Positions 46,270 through 53,812 of a stretch of 53,812 nt of DNA are shown here, one piece after another. The stretch is from an uncultured Mediterranea sp. (GTDB taxonomy: Bacteria; Bacteroidota; Bacteroidia; Bacteroidales; Bacteroidaceae). Below the pieces are notes generated by a model. It saw nothing but the letters and a program-made list of their open reading frames with translations, searched no databases and had not been told where the DNA came from. Numbering within the stretch: position 1 is the first letter of the stretch; every line of letters begins with the position of its first letter. Location: NCBI GenBank assembly GCA_945641355.1, contig CALZEQ010000018.1, positions 1-53,812 of the forward strand, in the 5' to 3' direction. The position numbers and the translations under genes were made by a program.

Positions 46270-47109
46270 ATGCGTATGACAAAACATCTCATGCTTTGCC
46301 TGCTGCTGATGATGATGCTGGCAGGTTGTAGTTCACAAAAAAAGAGTGCCGAGACCCCTGATGCACACAAGTATTTGGTAGTGTATTACTCACAAACCGG
46401 TGCCACCCAAGCTGTAGCACACGAACTGGCACGTCAGCTGGAAGCTGACACCTTATGTATCACTCTGGAGCAACCTTACGACGGTTCGTTTGCCGAAACT
46501 ATCCAACGCTGCCAACAGGAGATGGCTGACCATACCTTGCCTGTCCTCTGCCCGCTTACACTGAATCCAGCCGATTACGAAGTCATTTTCCTGGGTTATC
46601 CCATTTGGTTCGGCACCTATGCTTCTCCAATAGTCTCTCTGCTAAAGGCCGTAGATTTCAGCGGTTGTCATATCGTTCCCTTCTGTACTTTCGGTAGCGG
46701 TGGACTTGAATCCAGCGTACGCGACCTGAAAGCCGCCCTTCCGAACACCCGTATTGACGAAGGCTACGGCATCCGCAACGCCCGTATAGAAAAAGCACCG
46801 GGTGAAGTTACCCAGTTCCTGCGCAAACATCACTTCCTGGAAGGTGACATAGAGGAGTTGCCAGCTTTCAGTGAACAGCAACCGTTGTCAGAAGCAGATT
46901 CAGCTATCTTCCAGGCAGCTTGTGGAGATTATCCCATGCCCCTAGGTACGCCTATCAGCGTAGGCAGGCGTTCCATCCCAGCCGGCACGGAATATGCTTT
47001 TGCCGTGAGCAGCCAACAATCCAACGGTGAAACATCACAAACCGTCATTTACGTGACGGCAGCCGATGCAGCTGATGCAAAACCTGAGTTCACACGGGTT
47101 GTCAGATAA
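46270..47109 (+). CDS. flavodoxin-like lipoprotein
   Basis: A protein of 279 residues with a lipoprotein signal (LLLMMMLAGCSS, Cys at about residue 20) and a flavodoxin domain. The FMN phosphate loop is VVYYSQTGATQAVA near residue 40, and LGYPIWFGTYASP near residue 117 is a flavodoxin_4-type segment. About 90 residues after the flavodoxin fold (from LEGDIEELPAF) have no recognised domain. ATG at 46270 is preferred over a TTG one codon earlier. A flavodoxin exported as a lipoprotein is unusual but recurrent in Bacteroidales. It may take electrons at the periplasmic side; the partner is unknown. Confidence 0.82.
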   Translation: MRMTKHLMLCLLLMMMLAGCSSQKKSAETPDAHKYLVVYYSQTGATQAVAHELARQLEADTLCITLEQPYDGSFAETIQRCQQEMADHTLPVLCPLTLNPADYEVIFLGYPIWFGTYASPIVSLLKAVDFSGCHIVPFCTFGSGGLESSVRDLKAALPNTRIDEGYGIRNARIEKAPGEVTQFLRKHHFLEGDIEELPAFSEQQPLSEADSAIFQAACGDYPMPLGTPISVGRRSIPAGTEYAFAVSSQQSNGETSQTVIYVTAADAADAKPEFTRVVR

Positions 47110-47180
47110 GCTTATTTATGTGAACAAATAGATATCAGCCTTAAAGTATGTTATGAAACATCTTTTTTCAGTTGAATAAT

Positions 47181-47280
47181 TTGCAGGTTACGAAAAAGTG
47201 CGTACATTTGCAATGTGTTTTTCATAGTATTAGATTTAAGGTTAACAAAGGTTGGGATACGGCGGTATCCCTTTTTTTTT
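47181..47280 (+). promoter_or_regulatory. promoter-leader-terminator cassette, copy 2
   Basis: TTG (47181-47183), a 19-bp spacer and TACATTTG (47203-47210) are followed by the same leader as at 44857, with one A fewer and one loop change (GGCG for AGCG). The hairpin GGGATAC/GTATCCC and nine T are retained. It stands 39 bp before the 47320 gene. Confidence 0.7.
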
Positions 47281-47319
47281 ATCCTTACGTCTCCATCGTA
47301 TAACTTTTAGTATCCTGCC

Positions 47320-49863
47320 ATGAAACGAATCATCCTACTGCTTAGCATACTTCTTGCCAGTTTTTGTATCCATTCACTATATGCCCAACGGATTGACCTC
47401 TCTTCCTTATCACTGGATGAGTATCATCTGTTCGTGACGCCGGCCACCAATACAGTCCCTCTTCCCTCAGATTCGCCCTACCTCTTTCACTCGTTGCGCG
47501 AAGCACTCGTCAAGGCAGAGCAGATGCAACAGCAAACGGACAGATACACCACCGAACATCCGCTCGTCATCTACATTGCGCCCTCCGTCTATTGGCTTGA
47601 CGACCCCGATGATCCGACCATCCGCAAACCTCTTCCAGGAGAAAGCACCCCCTTTGCCCTGAAGTTACACGTCAGTCACTTACGGTTGATTGGATTGGGA
47701 CATAGTGCTGAAGAGACGGTGATAGCCTGTAACCGGGGCCAGACTCAAGGAGCCGACGGCAACTTCACCATGCTGCACCTGACCGGTTGCGACATTACCT
47801 TGGAACGACTCACCTTTGGAAACTATTGCAATGTTGATTTGGATTATCCCTGGAATTCTGCCCTTAGCAGACCTAAACGTGCCGATGCCATCGTACAGGC
47901 ACAACTCATTCTGTGCGATGGAGACCGGCTGTCCGCATATCAGTGTCGGTTCATCAGTCGGTTAAACTCCTGTCCGCTGGCCGGTGCCCGCCGTGCTCTC
48001 TTCAAGGAGTGCTATTTTGAGTGTACGGATGATGCTCTCTGTGGTACAGGAGTCTACCTGGGCTGTCGCTTCACATTTTACAGCAGCAAGCCCTTCTATT
48101 GTACCGAAGGAACAGGAGCCGTCTTTCTAGATTGTGACCTGCACACCCTGACACACGGCAGACAATATCTGGTAAAAGCGGGGAGTCCTGTCAGCATGGT
48201 AGATTGTCGTTGGACCAGTGACGATTCTACCCTCTTTATCGGGTGGACACAAAATCCTACCGATGCCTTGCGATGCTACCAGCACAACCTGACGCTAAAC
48301 GGGCAACCGTTGCTGATACAGGCAGACCGGCCGGAGCTGACTTGCCAGCTGGCCCATAAACCCATGTTAATGGCCTATAAGCTATCCACTCCACAAGGTG
48401 ATATTTACAATGTATACAACCTGTTGCGAGGTACCGATGGATGGGATCCGCTGCAACAACGTGCCCAACTGGAAGCCATTGTACCTGAGCAAGTGCTCCT
48501 ATCCTCCACCACTTGCTTCAACCATCTGCAACTGTCGCAACAAGATGTGGAGATAGTAAGTGGGTCCGACTCAGTATGGATAGAGGCCTATCCACTACGC
48601 CCCGCCACCCGCAAGGGAGAAATCGGGAGCGGAGAAACCATCCCCGTAGTCAGTTGGCACATCCATCCAGATGCACAAAAGAGTCTGCAACTGCATCCAC
48701 TGCCCGATAACCGATGCCTCCTGACAGGAAACAACCTCAATGACGAGAGCATGGTCACTACCTTACTGGCCACTACCGCCGACGGCGTGGAAGCTGCTTG
48801 CCGGGTAGTTGTACACCCCAACCAGTTACCCCCTCCAATTTTTACCCAAACGCCACAAATCCAGCAGGAAGGAGATTCTGTGTTGGCACTTCATTACCAA
48901 CTCGACCTGCAAGGGAGAGCAGACCAGTCACTCGTCACCTGGTATCGTTGCAAACAAGCCGATGGACGTGACACGATTCCTGTAGCCGTATCTCGTCTTC
49001 ACACCCCGCTGCTGAGGTACCGACTGACACCAGCCGACAGCGGCTGCTACTTGTTAGCCACTATCTCTCCTAAGCATCTGCGCAGCAAGGGAGGCGAGAA
49101 AGTGAGCATACGCACGTCAGTCCCCATACAGGTGCCTTACACAGATCGTTCAGTACAATGGTGCAGTGACTTCCGGCAATTTCCTACCCGCTATCAGCCC
49201 CAAGTATTACCCGGATATTGGAGTATAGACTGCTACAAACCTATCGATACACAGGAATACGACTGGCAGGCCGACACGTTGCAAGACAGCTGGAAATACG
49301 GACAAGGAGTGGATGGCGCAGCCCAATCATACGGATTGATACAGCTAAGCCGAGGTGCCCGGCTACGCTATACGCCCCTGCCTGGCAAAGTAGGCGACAT
49401 GGAAGTGACCCTCCTTGCCAACCCTTGCAAGACAGCCGGACAAGGATTCGGCAGCGCCACAGGTCAGTACATGGACATCTGCTTAAAGTTCGACACGTAT
49501 GCACTGACCGGATATGCCCTGCGCATCATACGTACACCCCACAACGATAAGGCGGTTGACTTTCTGCTCATGCGATACGAGAAAGGTGTCGCTACCCCCA
49601 TCAGCCAAGCCATCTCCTCCATCTGCTACCGTACGGGTTGCCGGATTCGTCTGTCTGTCAAGGGGAACCGATTGCTGGCAGAGGCAGACAACCTATACCC
49701 CTTGCCATTGCCTCATCGAGAAGGGTTGACAACCCGGGTGACGTTGGAAGCCGACATTCAGCCGACCGATGCCGGAGGTTTCTGCATTCAGCATACAGGC
49801 TCCACAGGAGCCAATGCCACCGTATTGAGCCACCTGGACATCCGTTGGGAACGTATAGAATAG
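47320..49863 (+). CDS. secreted pectinesterase-like beta-helix protein
   Basis: An 847-residue exported protein with signal peptide ...HSLYAQR. The N-terminal 370 residues look like a right-handed beta-helix of the pectin lyase/pectinesterase type. The turns CDITLERLTFGNYC and ALFKECYFECTDDALCGTGV split before YLGCRF resemble the pectinesterase G-x-x-D-F-I-F-G region, but the residues differ, so activity is uncertain. An Ig-like part (about 505-610) and a C-terminal region with a LamG/concanavalin-like look (about 640-845) follow. It carries the second copy of the leader cassette. No SusC/D or other pectin genes are adjacent. Confidence 0.65.
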   Translation: MKRIILLLSILLASFCIHSLYAQRIDLSSLSLDEYHLFVTPATNTVPLPSDSPYLFHSLREALVKAEQMQQQTDRYTTEHPLVIYIAPSVYWLDDPDDPTIRKPLPGESTPFALKLHVSHLRLIGLGHSAEETVIACNRGQTQGADGNFTMLHLTGCDITLERLTFGNYCNVDLDYPWNSALSRPKRADAIVQAQLILCDGDRLSAYQCRFISRLNSCPLAGARRALFKECYFECTDDALCGTGVYLGCRFTFYSSKPFYCTEGTGAVFLDCDLHTLTHGRQYLVKAGSPVSMVDCRWTSDDSTLFIGWTQNPTDALRCYQHNLTLNGQPLLIQADRPELTCQLAHKPMLMAYKLSTPQGDIYNVYNLLRGTDGWDPLQQRAQLEAIVPEQVLLSSTTCFNHLQLSQQDVEIVSGSDSVWIEAYPLRPATRKGEIGSGETIPVVSWHIHPDAQKSLQLHPLPDNRCLLTGNNLNDESMVTTLLATTADGVEAACRVVVHPNQLPPPIFTQTPQIQQEGDSVLALHYQLDLQGRADQSLVTWYRCKQADGRDTIPVAVSRLHTPLLRYRLTPADSGCYLLATISPKHLRSKGGEKVSIRTSVPIQVPYTDRSVQWCSDFRQFPTRYQPQVLPGYWSIDCYKPIDTQEYDWQADTLQDSWKYGQGVDGAAQSYGLIQLSRGARLRYTPLPGKVGDMEVTLLANPCKTAGQGFGSATGQYMDICLKFDTYALTGYALRIIRTPHNDKAVDFLLMRYEKGVATPISQAISSICYRTGCRIRLSVKGNRLLAEADNLYPLPLPHREGLTTRVTLEADIQPTDAGGFCIQHTGSTGANATVLSHLDIRWERIE

Positions 49864-49883
49864 TATTACGGAATCGGTCGGAC

Positions 49884-51869
49884 TCATTCCTTCAAAGGAA
49901 TCTCCACCACAAAGCGTGCTCCTCCATGATAAGAGGTATCCAAATAGATTTTTCCGCCCAATGCTTCGGCAATAATGCGGCAGATGCTCAATCCGATGCC
50001 TGATCCCTGTTTGTAACGGTCCAGTTTCTCAAAACGTTCGAATATTACTTCAGCCTTCTCGGTCGGAATACCACATCCTGTATCACTCACCGCAAAACAG
50101 ACAATGCCATTCTCCCTTGCCGAAGCAGACATCGTAATACAGCCTTCCGTCGTATTCTTACAAGCATTGGACAGCAAATTGATGAGTATCTGGTTCAGTC
50201 GCTTTTCATCGGATGCAAAACAGAGTGGCTCATCAGGCAAGTCCAGCTTCAGTTCAACATCCTGCGGAATCTGAGCTGCCATCTGCGCAGCCACGTTTCG
50301 TAACAGTTCTTGCACAGACATACCACTGGTACGTATTTCTATCTGTCCCGTCTCCATAGCACTCAAATCCAAGATGTCATTTACCAATTTGGTCAACAGA
50401 TCGATATTCCGCAATATACTCGATGAGCAGAGTCGTCGTTCTTCTTCTCCCAGCTGATCGGCCGAAGCCATCAGTTGTGAGAAGCCGGATATGGCATTCA
50501 AGGGAGTACGCAACTCGTGGCTGATATTTTGAATGAACAGGTTCTTCATCTGTTCGCTTTTTTCCAGACGATGATGCATCTTCAGCAATTCCTTATTCTT
50601 CTGTTCCAGTTCGTCGATATAGCGGCGGCGTGAACGCAGATGCAGGCCCAACAGAAACAACACTACCGAAATAGCAACGGTAACAAGAACCAATATGACA
50701 ATAAGGTAAAACTGGCGCTGGTTCTCCTGAGCGGTCTGCATTACCAAAGCCGACTGCTGTGCCTTCTCACGTTCAAAATTGACACGCAAATTCTGCATGA
50801 GGTTCATATTTTTTTCGTTAGAGATACTGTCACTATAGGCAACCGCCAATTTGAAAAAACGTTGCGCCTCGTCATATCGTCCACACTTTTCTTCATATTC
50901 AGACTTCAAATAATATGCATCACATAAACTACGCAATGATTTCATACTATCCGCCTCCCGAAAGCCCTCTTCAATATAACGGGCCGCTTCCGGTAGACGA
51001 CCTTGCTCCAAATAGATGCGCGCCACCGACATGCAACAGATGAACCAATGCCAACGATCCTTGTTATGTAGCAGCAAGTCGTAACCGGCTTTATATTCAG
51101 CCAACGCCTGCTGCAGCAGATGTTCCTGCTCATAGATTTCACCAAACTGTATATGACATAGCGCAATACCTACTTTGGAATGCACCTGTTTATTGGCCTC
51201 CATGGAGAGACGACAGTACTGTTTGGCCGAGTCCAGATGTCCCTCCTTCATTAATATGCTGCCAATATTCGAATAATTGATGGCTTGTCCCAACACATTG
51301 CCAGTCTCTATTTCTGCCTGCAACGCCCGCCGAAAGAAATACATGGCATCCTCCCGGTTACCCAATTCATTCTGCACGTTGCCGATGCCATTGAGCACAG
51401 ATACCATATACCTCCTTGCCCGCTTATCTTCCTTGTGTTGAAAGTGTTCATAAAGAGAAAGTGCCCGGTACAAAGCTTCCGAAGCTTCGTCCAGACTCCC
51501 GATGCGCCGATAATTGGTAGCCACCTGATTCAATGTATTGATAATCTCTATCGTGTCACACAACTCTTCAGCCATATACAGCGCATCCTGATGCGTTGTA
51601 ATGGCCATTTCAAACTCGGCAGATTCCCGATAGCGCTTGCCTAATGTGTACTTGACCAGCATCTCTCCCCGTCGATAACCTTCATTCACACACTGCCGTT
51701 CCAAACATAGCAATGTATCAATCTGATAACAGTTCGTAATGATACTATCCAATGTCGGACGAATCGATTCCTCCGCTACCGATGGCGAAAGAGGATGCTG
51801 ACACGAAAAGAAGATTAGTGTTCCCCAAAGGAAAAAGAATAGAATTTGTCGTTTCATTTGCATTTTCAT
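49884..51869 (-). CDS. TPR-containing sensor histidine kinase lipoprotein
   Basis: A 661-residue sensor kinase. The N-terminus has a lipobox (LIFFSCQH) instead of a plain signal peptide. A periplasmic tetratricopeptide-repeat domain (about 60-370) contains repeats such as GNVQNELGNREDAMYFFRRA. A coiled segment and one membrane helix (YLIVILVLVTVAISVVLFLL, about 395-415) lead to a HisKA domain with phospho-acceptor H451 in NISHELRTPL. The HATPase_c domain has DTGCGIP and GSGIGLSIC. No response regulator gene is adjacent, so it is an orphan kinase. TPR kinases of this type are frequent in Bacteroidetes. Starts at 51863 or 51857 are equally possible. Confidence 0.88.
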   Translation of the reverse strand: MKMQMKRQILFFFLWGTLIFFSCQHPLSPSVAEESIRPTLDSIITNCYQIDTLLCLERQCVNEGYRRGEMLVKYTLGKRYRESAEFEMAITTHQDALYMAEELCDTIEIINTLNQVATNYRRIGSLDEASEALYRALSLYEHFQHKEDKRARRYMVSVLNGIGNVQNELGNREDAMYFFRRALQAEIETGNVLGQAINYSNIGSILMKEGHLDSAKQYCRLSMEANKQVHSKVGIALCHIQFGEIYEQEHLLQQALAEYKAGYDLLLHNKDRWHWFICCMSVARIYLEQGRLPEAARYIEEGFREADSMKSLRSLCDAYYLKSEYEEKCGRYDEAQRFFKLAVAYSDSISNEKNMNLMQNLRVNFEREKAQQSALVMQTAQENQRQFYLIVILVLVTVAISVVLFLLGLHLRSRRRYIDELEQKNKELLKMHHRLEKSEQMKNLFIQNISHELRTPLNAISGFSQLMASADQLGEEERRLCSSSILRNIDLLTKLVNDILDLSAMETGQIEIRTSGMSVQELLRNVAAQMAAQIPQDVELKLDLPDEPLCFASDEKRLNQILINLLSNACKNTTEGCITMSASARENGIVCFAVSDTGCGIPTEKAEVIFERFEKLDRYKQGSGIGLSICRIIAEALGGKIYLDTSYHGGARFVVEIPLKE

Positions 51870-51910
51870 TGGAATTAACGAATCACTCCAGGATATGACT
51901 CTTTTGTGTA

Positions 51911-51918
51911 CAAAAATA
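51911..51918 (-). promoter_or_regulatory. -7 box of the histidine kinase gene
   Basis: On the minus strand it reads TATTTTTG, 41 bp before the kinase start. No TTG at the normal spacing was found. Confidence 0.4.
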
Positions 51919-52017
51919 ACTTTATGATCTGAAAAAACGTTCAGCCATTCTATTAAATTAATCTAAAATGCCTATCTTTATACGCAAATTCCCGAACAAG
52001 TCAAAACACACCATGCC

Positions 52018-52986
52018 ATGAACTCGTTTATCCGCACACTTCTCTTCTATACCCGCAGCCAGCGGCGAGGTGCCTTGATAGGCATCGGATTGATTGTGTG
52101 CATCTTCATGCTCCGCCAATGGCTTTCCACAAGGCAAAGCGACCGTACGCTGACCGAGACGGAGAAGGAGGCACAGGCACGCACGACCGAAACTTATCAA
52201 GCGTTTATCAACCAGATAGAGGAGATAGAGAGGAAGCCTTCCTCGTCATCAAGTGTCCGAAAGGGAAGGGTACTGCATCCCTTCGCATTCGACCCCAACC
52301 AAGCCGACTCCCTTACGCTTGATGCGTTGGGATTGCCCGACTACGTCATCCGTCACCTGCTACACTATCGGGCCAAGGGAGGCGTATTCCGGCAAGCGAG
52401 TGATTTCAAGAAGATATATGGAGTGACAGACCAGCAGTATCGGATTCTTGAACCATACATCCTCATCAAGCAGCAGTCACTCCCCACATCCCCCACTCCA
52501 CCACGCCTGTTGGCAGAGCCACCGGTTACAGACAGCTTGCTCCCCTTCCCGGTAGTGGAGAAGTACGAAGCCGGCACAGTGGTAGAACTCAACGGTGCCG
52601 ACACCACCGAACTAAAGAAGATACCCGGCATCGGAAGCTACATAGCCCGGCAGATTGTCCGTTACCGCCAGCAGTTAGGCGGTTATTATCGGCTGGAGCA
52701 GTTGGGTGAAATACACATCAACTACCAGTTACTGACGGATTGGTTAACCATTGATACCACCTCCGTGCAGCGCATCAACGTCAACCGGGCTGGTGTAGAA
52801 CGGCTACGGCATCATCCGTACATCAATTTTTACCAGGCCAAGGAACTGGTAGAATATCGTCGGAAGCATGGGAAGATACAGAGCCTAAAGAACTTCATCC
52901 TGCTGGAAGAATTTCCTCCGGAGGAACTGGAGCGTATGGGACACTACATCTGCTTTGATGACAACTCAAGTGCCGCCGCACACTGA
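52018..52986 (+). CDS. membrane-anchored ComEA-like helix-hairpin-helix protein
   Basis: A 322-residue protein with a single N-terminal membrane anchor (GALIGIGLIVCIFML, about 20-34). It has three ComEA-type helix-hairpin-helix units. These are FDPNQADSLTLDALGLPDY (about 90), VELNGADTTELKKIPGIGSY (about 190) and INVNRAGVERLRHHPYI (about 258). ComEA proteins bind DNA outside the membrane during uptake. Many Bacteroidetes have this multi-HhH form without a known competence system, so its role is open. A degenerate TATCTTTA box lies near 51971. The last 43 bp overlap the convergent patatin gene. Confidence 0.85.
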   Translation: MNSFIRTLLFYTRSQRRGALIGIGLIVCIFMLRQWLSTRQSDRTLTETEKEAQARTTETYQAFINQIEEIERKPSSSSSVRKGRVLHPFAFDPNQADSLTLDALGLPDYVIRHLLHYRAKGGVFRQASDFKKIYGVTDQQYRILEPYILIKQQSLPTSPTPPRLLAEPPVTDSLLPFPVVEKYEAGTVVELNGADTTELKKIPGIGSYIARQIVRYRQQLGGYYRLEQLGEIHINYQLLTDWLTIDTTSVQRINVNRAGVERLRHHPYINFYQAKELVEYRRKHGKIQSLKNFILLEEFPPEELERMGHYICFDDNSSAAAH

Positions 52987-53795
52987 TATCCCTCCTCATA
53001 CAGATCCGTCAGTTTACGTATATCGCGTTCGATACGATCCACCACAATCGGACGTTGCGGACGGATGACGGTTATCTGTCCGGCATCTTCCATGCGTTCA
53101 ACCAACTCCAGTTGCTCATTATACACCACACTGCGCCGGTTGATAGCCTCGCGCAACAAAGGGTACTTACGATAGATGAACGGAGGGACCTTGGTGCCTT
53201 GGATATCTTTTCTATAGCCACGATTGCGGGTCAGCACCACCACATTGTGCACAAACCCTTCCTGCCGTGCCCGCATCAAAGGGATGCTGTCCACAATACC
53301 TCCGTCCAACATCGGCACCCCGTCTACCCATGCAATGGGACACACAAACGGAAGGCTGCTCGATGCCCGAACTATGTCAATGATGCGCGTTTTGTCCCGC
53401 TTCTCTTCAAAATAGTTTGCTTCACCCGTCAGGCAATTGGTGGTTACCATCTCATAGCGTTCTGTCGAGCGGGCATAGGCAGCATAGTCATACGGCAGGA
53501 TGCGCTCAGGGAAATCATTGAACAGCAGCCTGAAATCCATAATATTGTGCTGCTTCCACAGATATTTCAGCCCGATGTATTGATACTTCTCCAGCAAATC
53601 GATGTTGCTGAACTTAGCTCTTCCGCGCTGGCCCGACATGTATGAAAGGCCATTACAAGCTCCGGCACTGACCCCGATGGTATAGGGGAAACGAATGCCT
53701 CTATCCATGAAATTGTCCAATACGCCACACGTAAAGACACCTCGCATTCCTCCGCCTTCCAGCACCAAACCGCTCTGACTATCTATCTGTATCAT
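52944..53795 (-). CDS. patatin-like phospholipase
   Basis: A 283-residue lipid acyl hydrolase with a Ser-Asp dyad. The glycine-rich oxyanion loop is EGGGMRG (13-19), the nucleophile is S43 in GVSAGA, and the catalytic Asp lies in LDGGIVDS near residue 165. No signal peptide or membrane segment is visible, so it is probably cytoplasmic, like the YjjU/RssA-type subgroup. Its start lies 17 bases from the window edge, and its promoter cannot be seen. The lipid substrate is unknown. Confidence 0.9.
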   Translation of the reverse strand: MIQIDSQSGLVLEGGGMRGVFTCGVLDNFMDRGIRFPYTIGVSAGACNGLSYMSGQRGRAKFSNIDLLEKYQYIGLKYLWKQHNIMDFRLLFNDFPERILPYDYAAYARSTERYEMVTTNCLTGEANYFEEKRDKTRIIDIVRASSSLPFVCPIAWVDGVPMLDGGIVDSIPLMRARQEGFVHNVVVLTRNRGYRKDIQGTKVPPFIYRKYPLLREAINRRSVVYNEQLELVERMEDAGQITVIRPQRPIVVDRIERDIRKLTDLYEEGYQCAAALELSSKQM

Positions 53796-53812
53796 CCTAT
53801 TCCTCTTTTTCG

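Noticed and set aside
44857..47280. A transposon flanked by two 100-bp repeats carrying the PLP enzyme and flavodoxin genes
   Set aside because: The repeats are complete promoter-terminator units in the same orientation, each placed before a gene. No transposase or target duplication is visible. Regulatory leaders explain them better.
52944..52986. Frameshift or misannotation from the 43-bp overlap of the HhH and patatin genes
   Set aside because: Both ends are plausible: the HhH protein reaches its normal last unit before the overlap and the patatin C-terminus is of ordinary length. Convergent overlap is acceptable.

Overview
The window looks like a chromosome segment of a Bacteroides/Phocaeicola-type gut anaerobe (order Bacteroidales). 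The gene families fit this: a Na+-pumping oxaloacetate decarboxylase, a V-type ATPase operon with a DUF2764 protein, adenosylcobalamin-dependent methylmalonyl-CoA mutase, single-chain pyruvate:ferredoxin oxidoreductase and secreted glycan-active enzymes. The promoters fit too: many transcription units are preceded by the Bacteroidetes -7 box TAnnTTTG, several with a TTG 18-20 bp upstream. No rRNA, tRNA, CRISPR array, complete insertion sequence or prophage was recognised.

Layout. Positions 1-1113 hold gene debris: the tail of an outer-membrane beta-barrel protein and a truncated DUF262/GmrSD-type protein. Next come a secreted GH2 beta-galactosidase (1165-4170), an alpha/beta-hydrolase lipoprotein and a GNAT acetyltransferase. 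The oadG-oadA-oadB operon (9276 down to 5913) is divergent from the V-ATPase operon E-DUF2764-A-B-D-I-K (9711-17341). A CarboxypepD_reg-like protein follows. Two convergent operons then carry the late steps of cobalamin synthesis: cobQ-cobD-cbiB on the plus strand and glmS-cobU-cobT-cobS-cobC on the minus strand. From 27 to 36 kb there are a small beta-barrel protein, a CstA transporter with a 70-residue partner, a GHL10-type secreted hydrolase, a RelA/SpoT-family protein with a degraded synthetase site, a 714-bp gene-free stretch with a long imperfect hairpin, an ATP-grasp-like protein and an AAA ATPase. Next are nifJ with a small membrane protein, mutA-mutB, a MalY/PatB-type PLP enzyme with a flavodoxin lipoprotein, a large secreted beta-helix protein, a TPR histidine kinase lipoprotein, a helix-hairpin-helix protein and a patatin-like phospholipase.

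How the genes fit together. PFOR, methylmalonyl-CoA mutase, the B12 genes that supply its cofactor and a Na+-coupled carboxylate decarboxylase all belong to succinate/propionate fermentation. The V-ATPase K subunit has residues matching, in identity and largely in spacing, the five Na+ ligands described for Enterococcus hirae NtpK. The decarboxylase and ATPase operons, only 434 bp apart, may therefore share one sodium circuit.

No single gene cluster looks like an unknown system. The most interesting unexplained signals are non-coding. There is a roughly 220-nt region of nested inverted repeats (33505-33728) that may be a structured RNA. Two almost identical promoter-leader-terminator cassettes lie in front of unrelated genes (44857-44957 and 47181-47280). 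Three TTCAG-N7-CTGAA dyads sit at exact 22-bp spacing (27985-28045). A 20-bp exact inverted repeat joins 296-315 and 33452-33471. Among the proteins, the RelA/SpoT homologue with an intact hydrolase site but altered synthetase residues deserves a second look.
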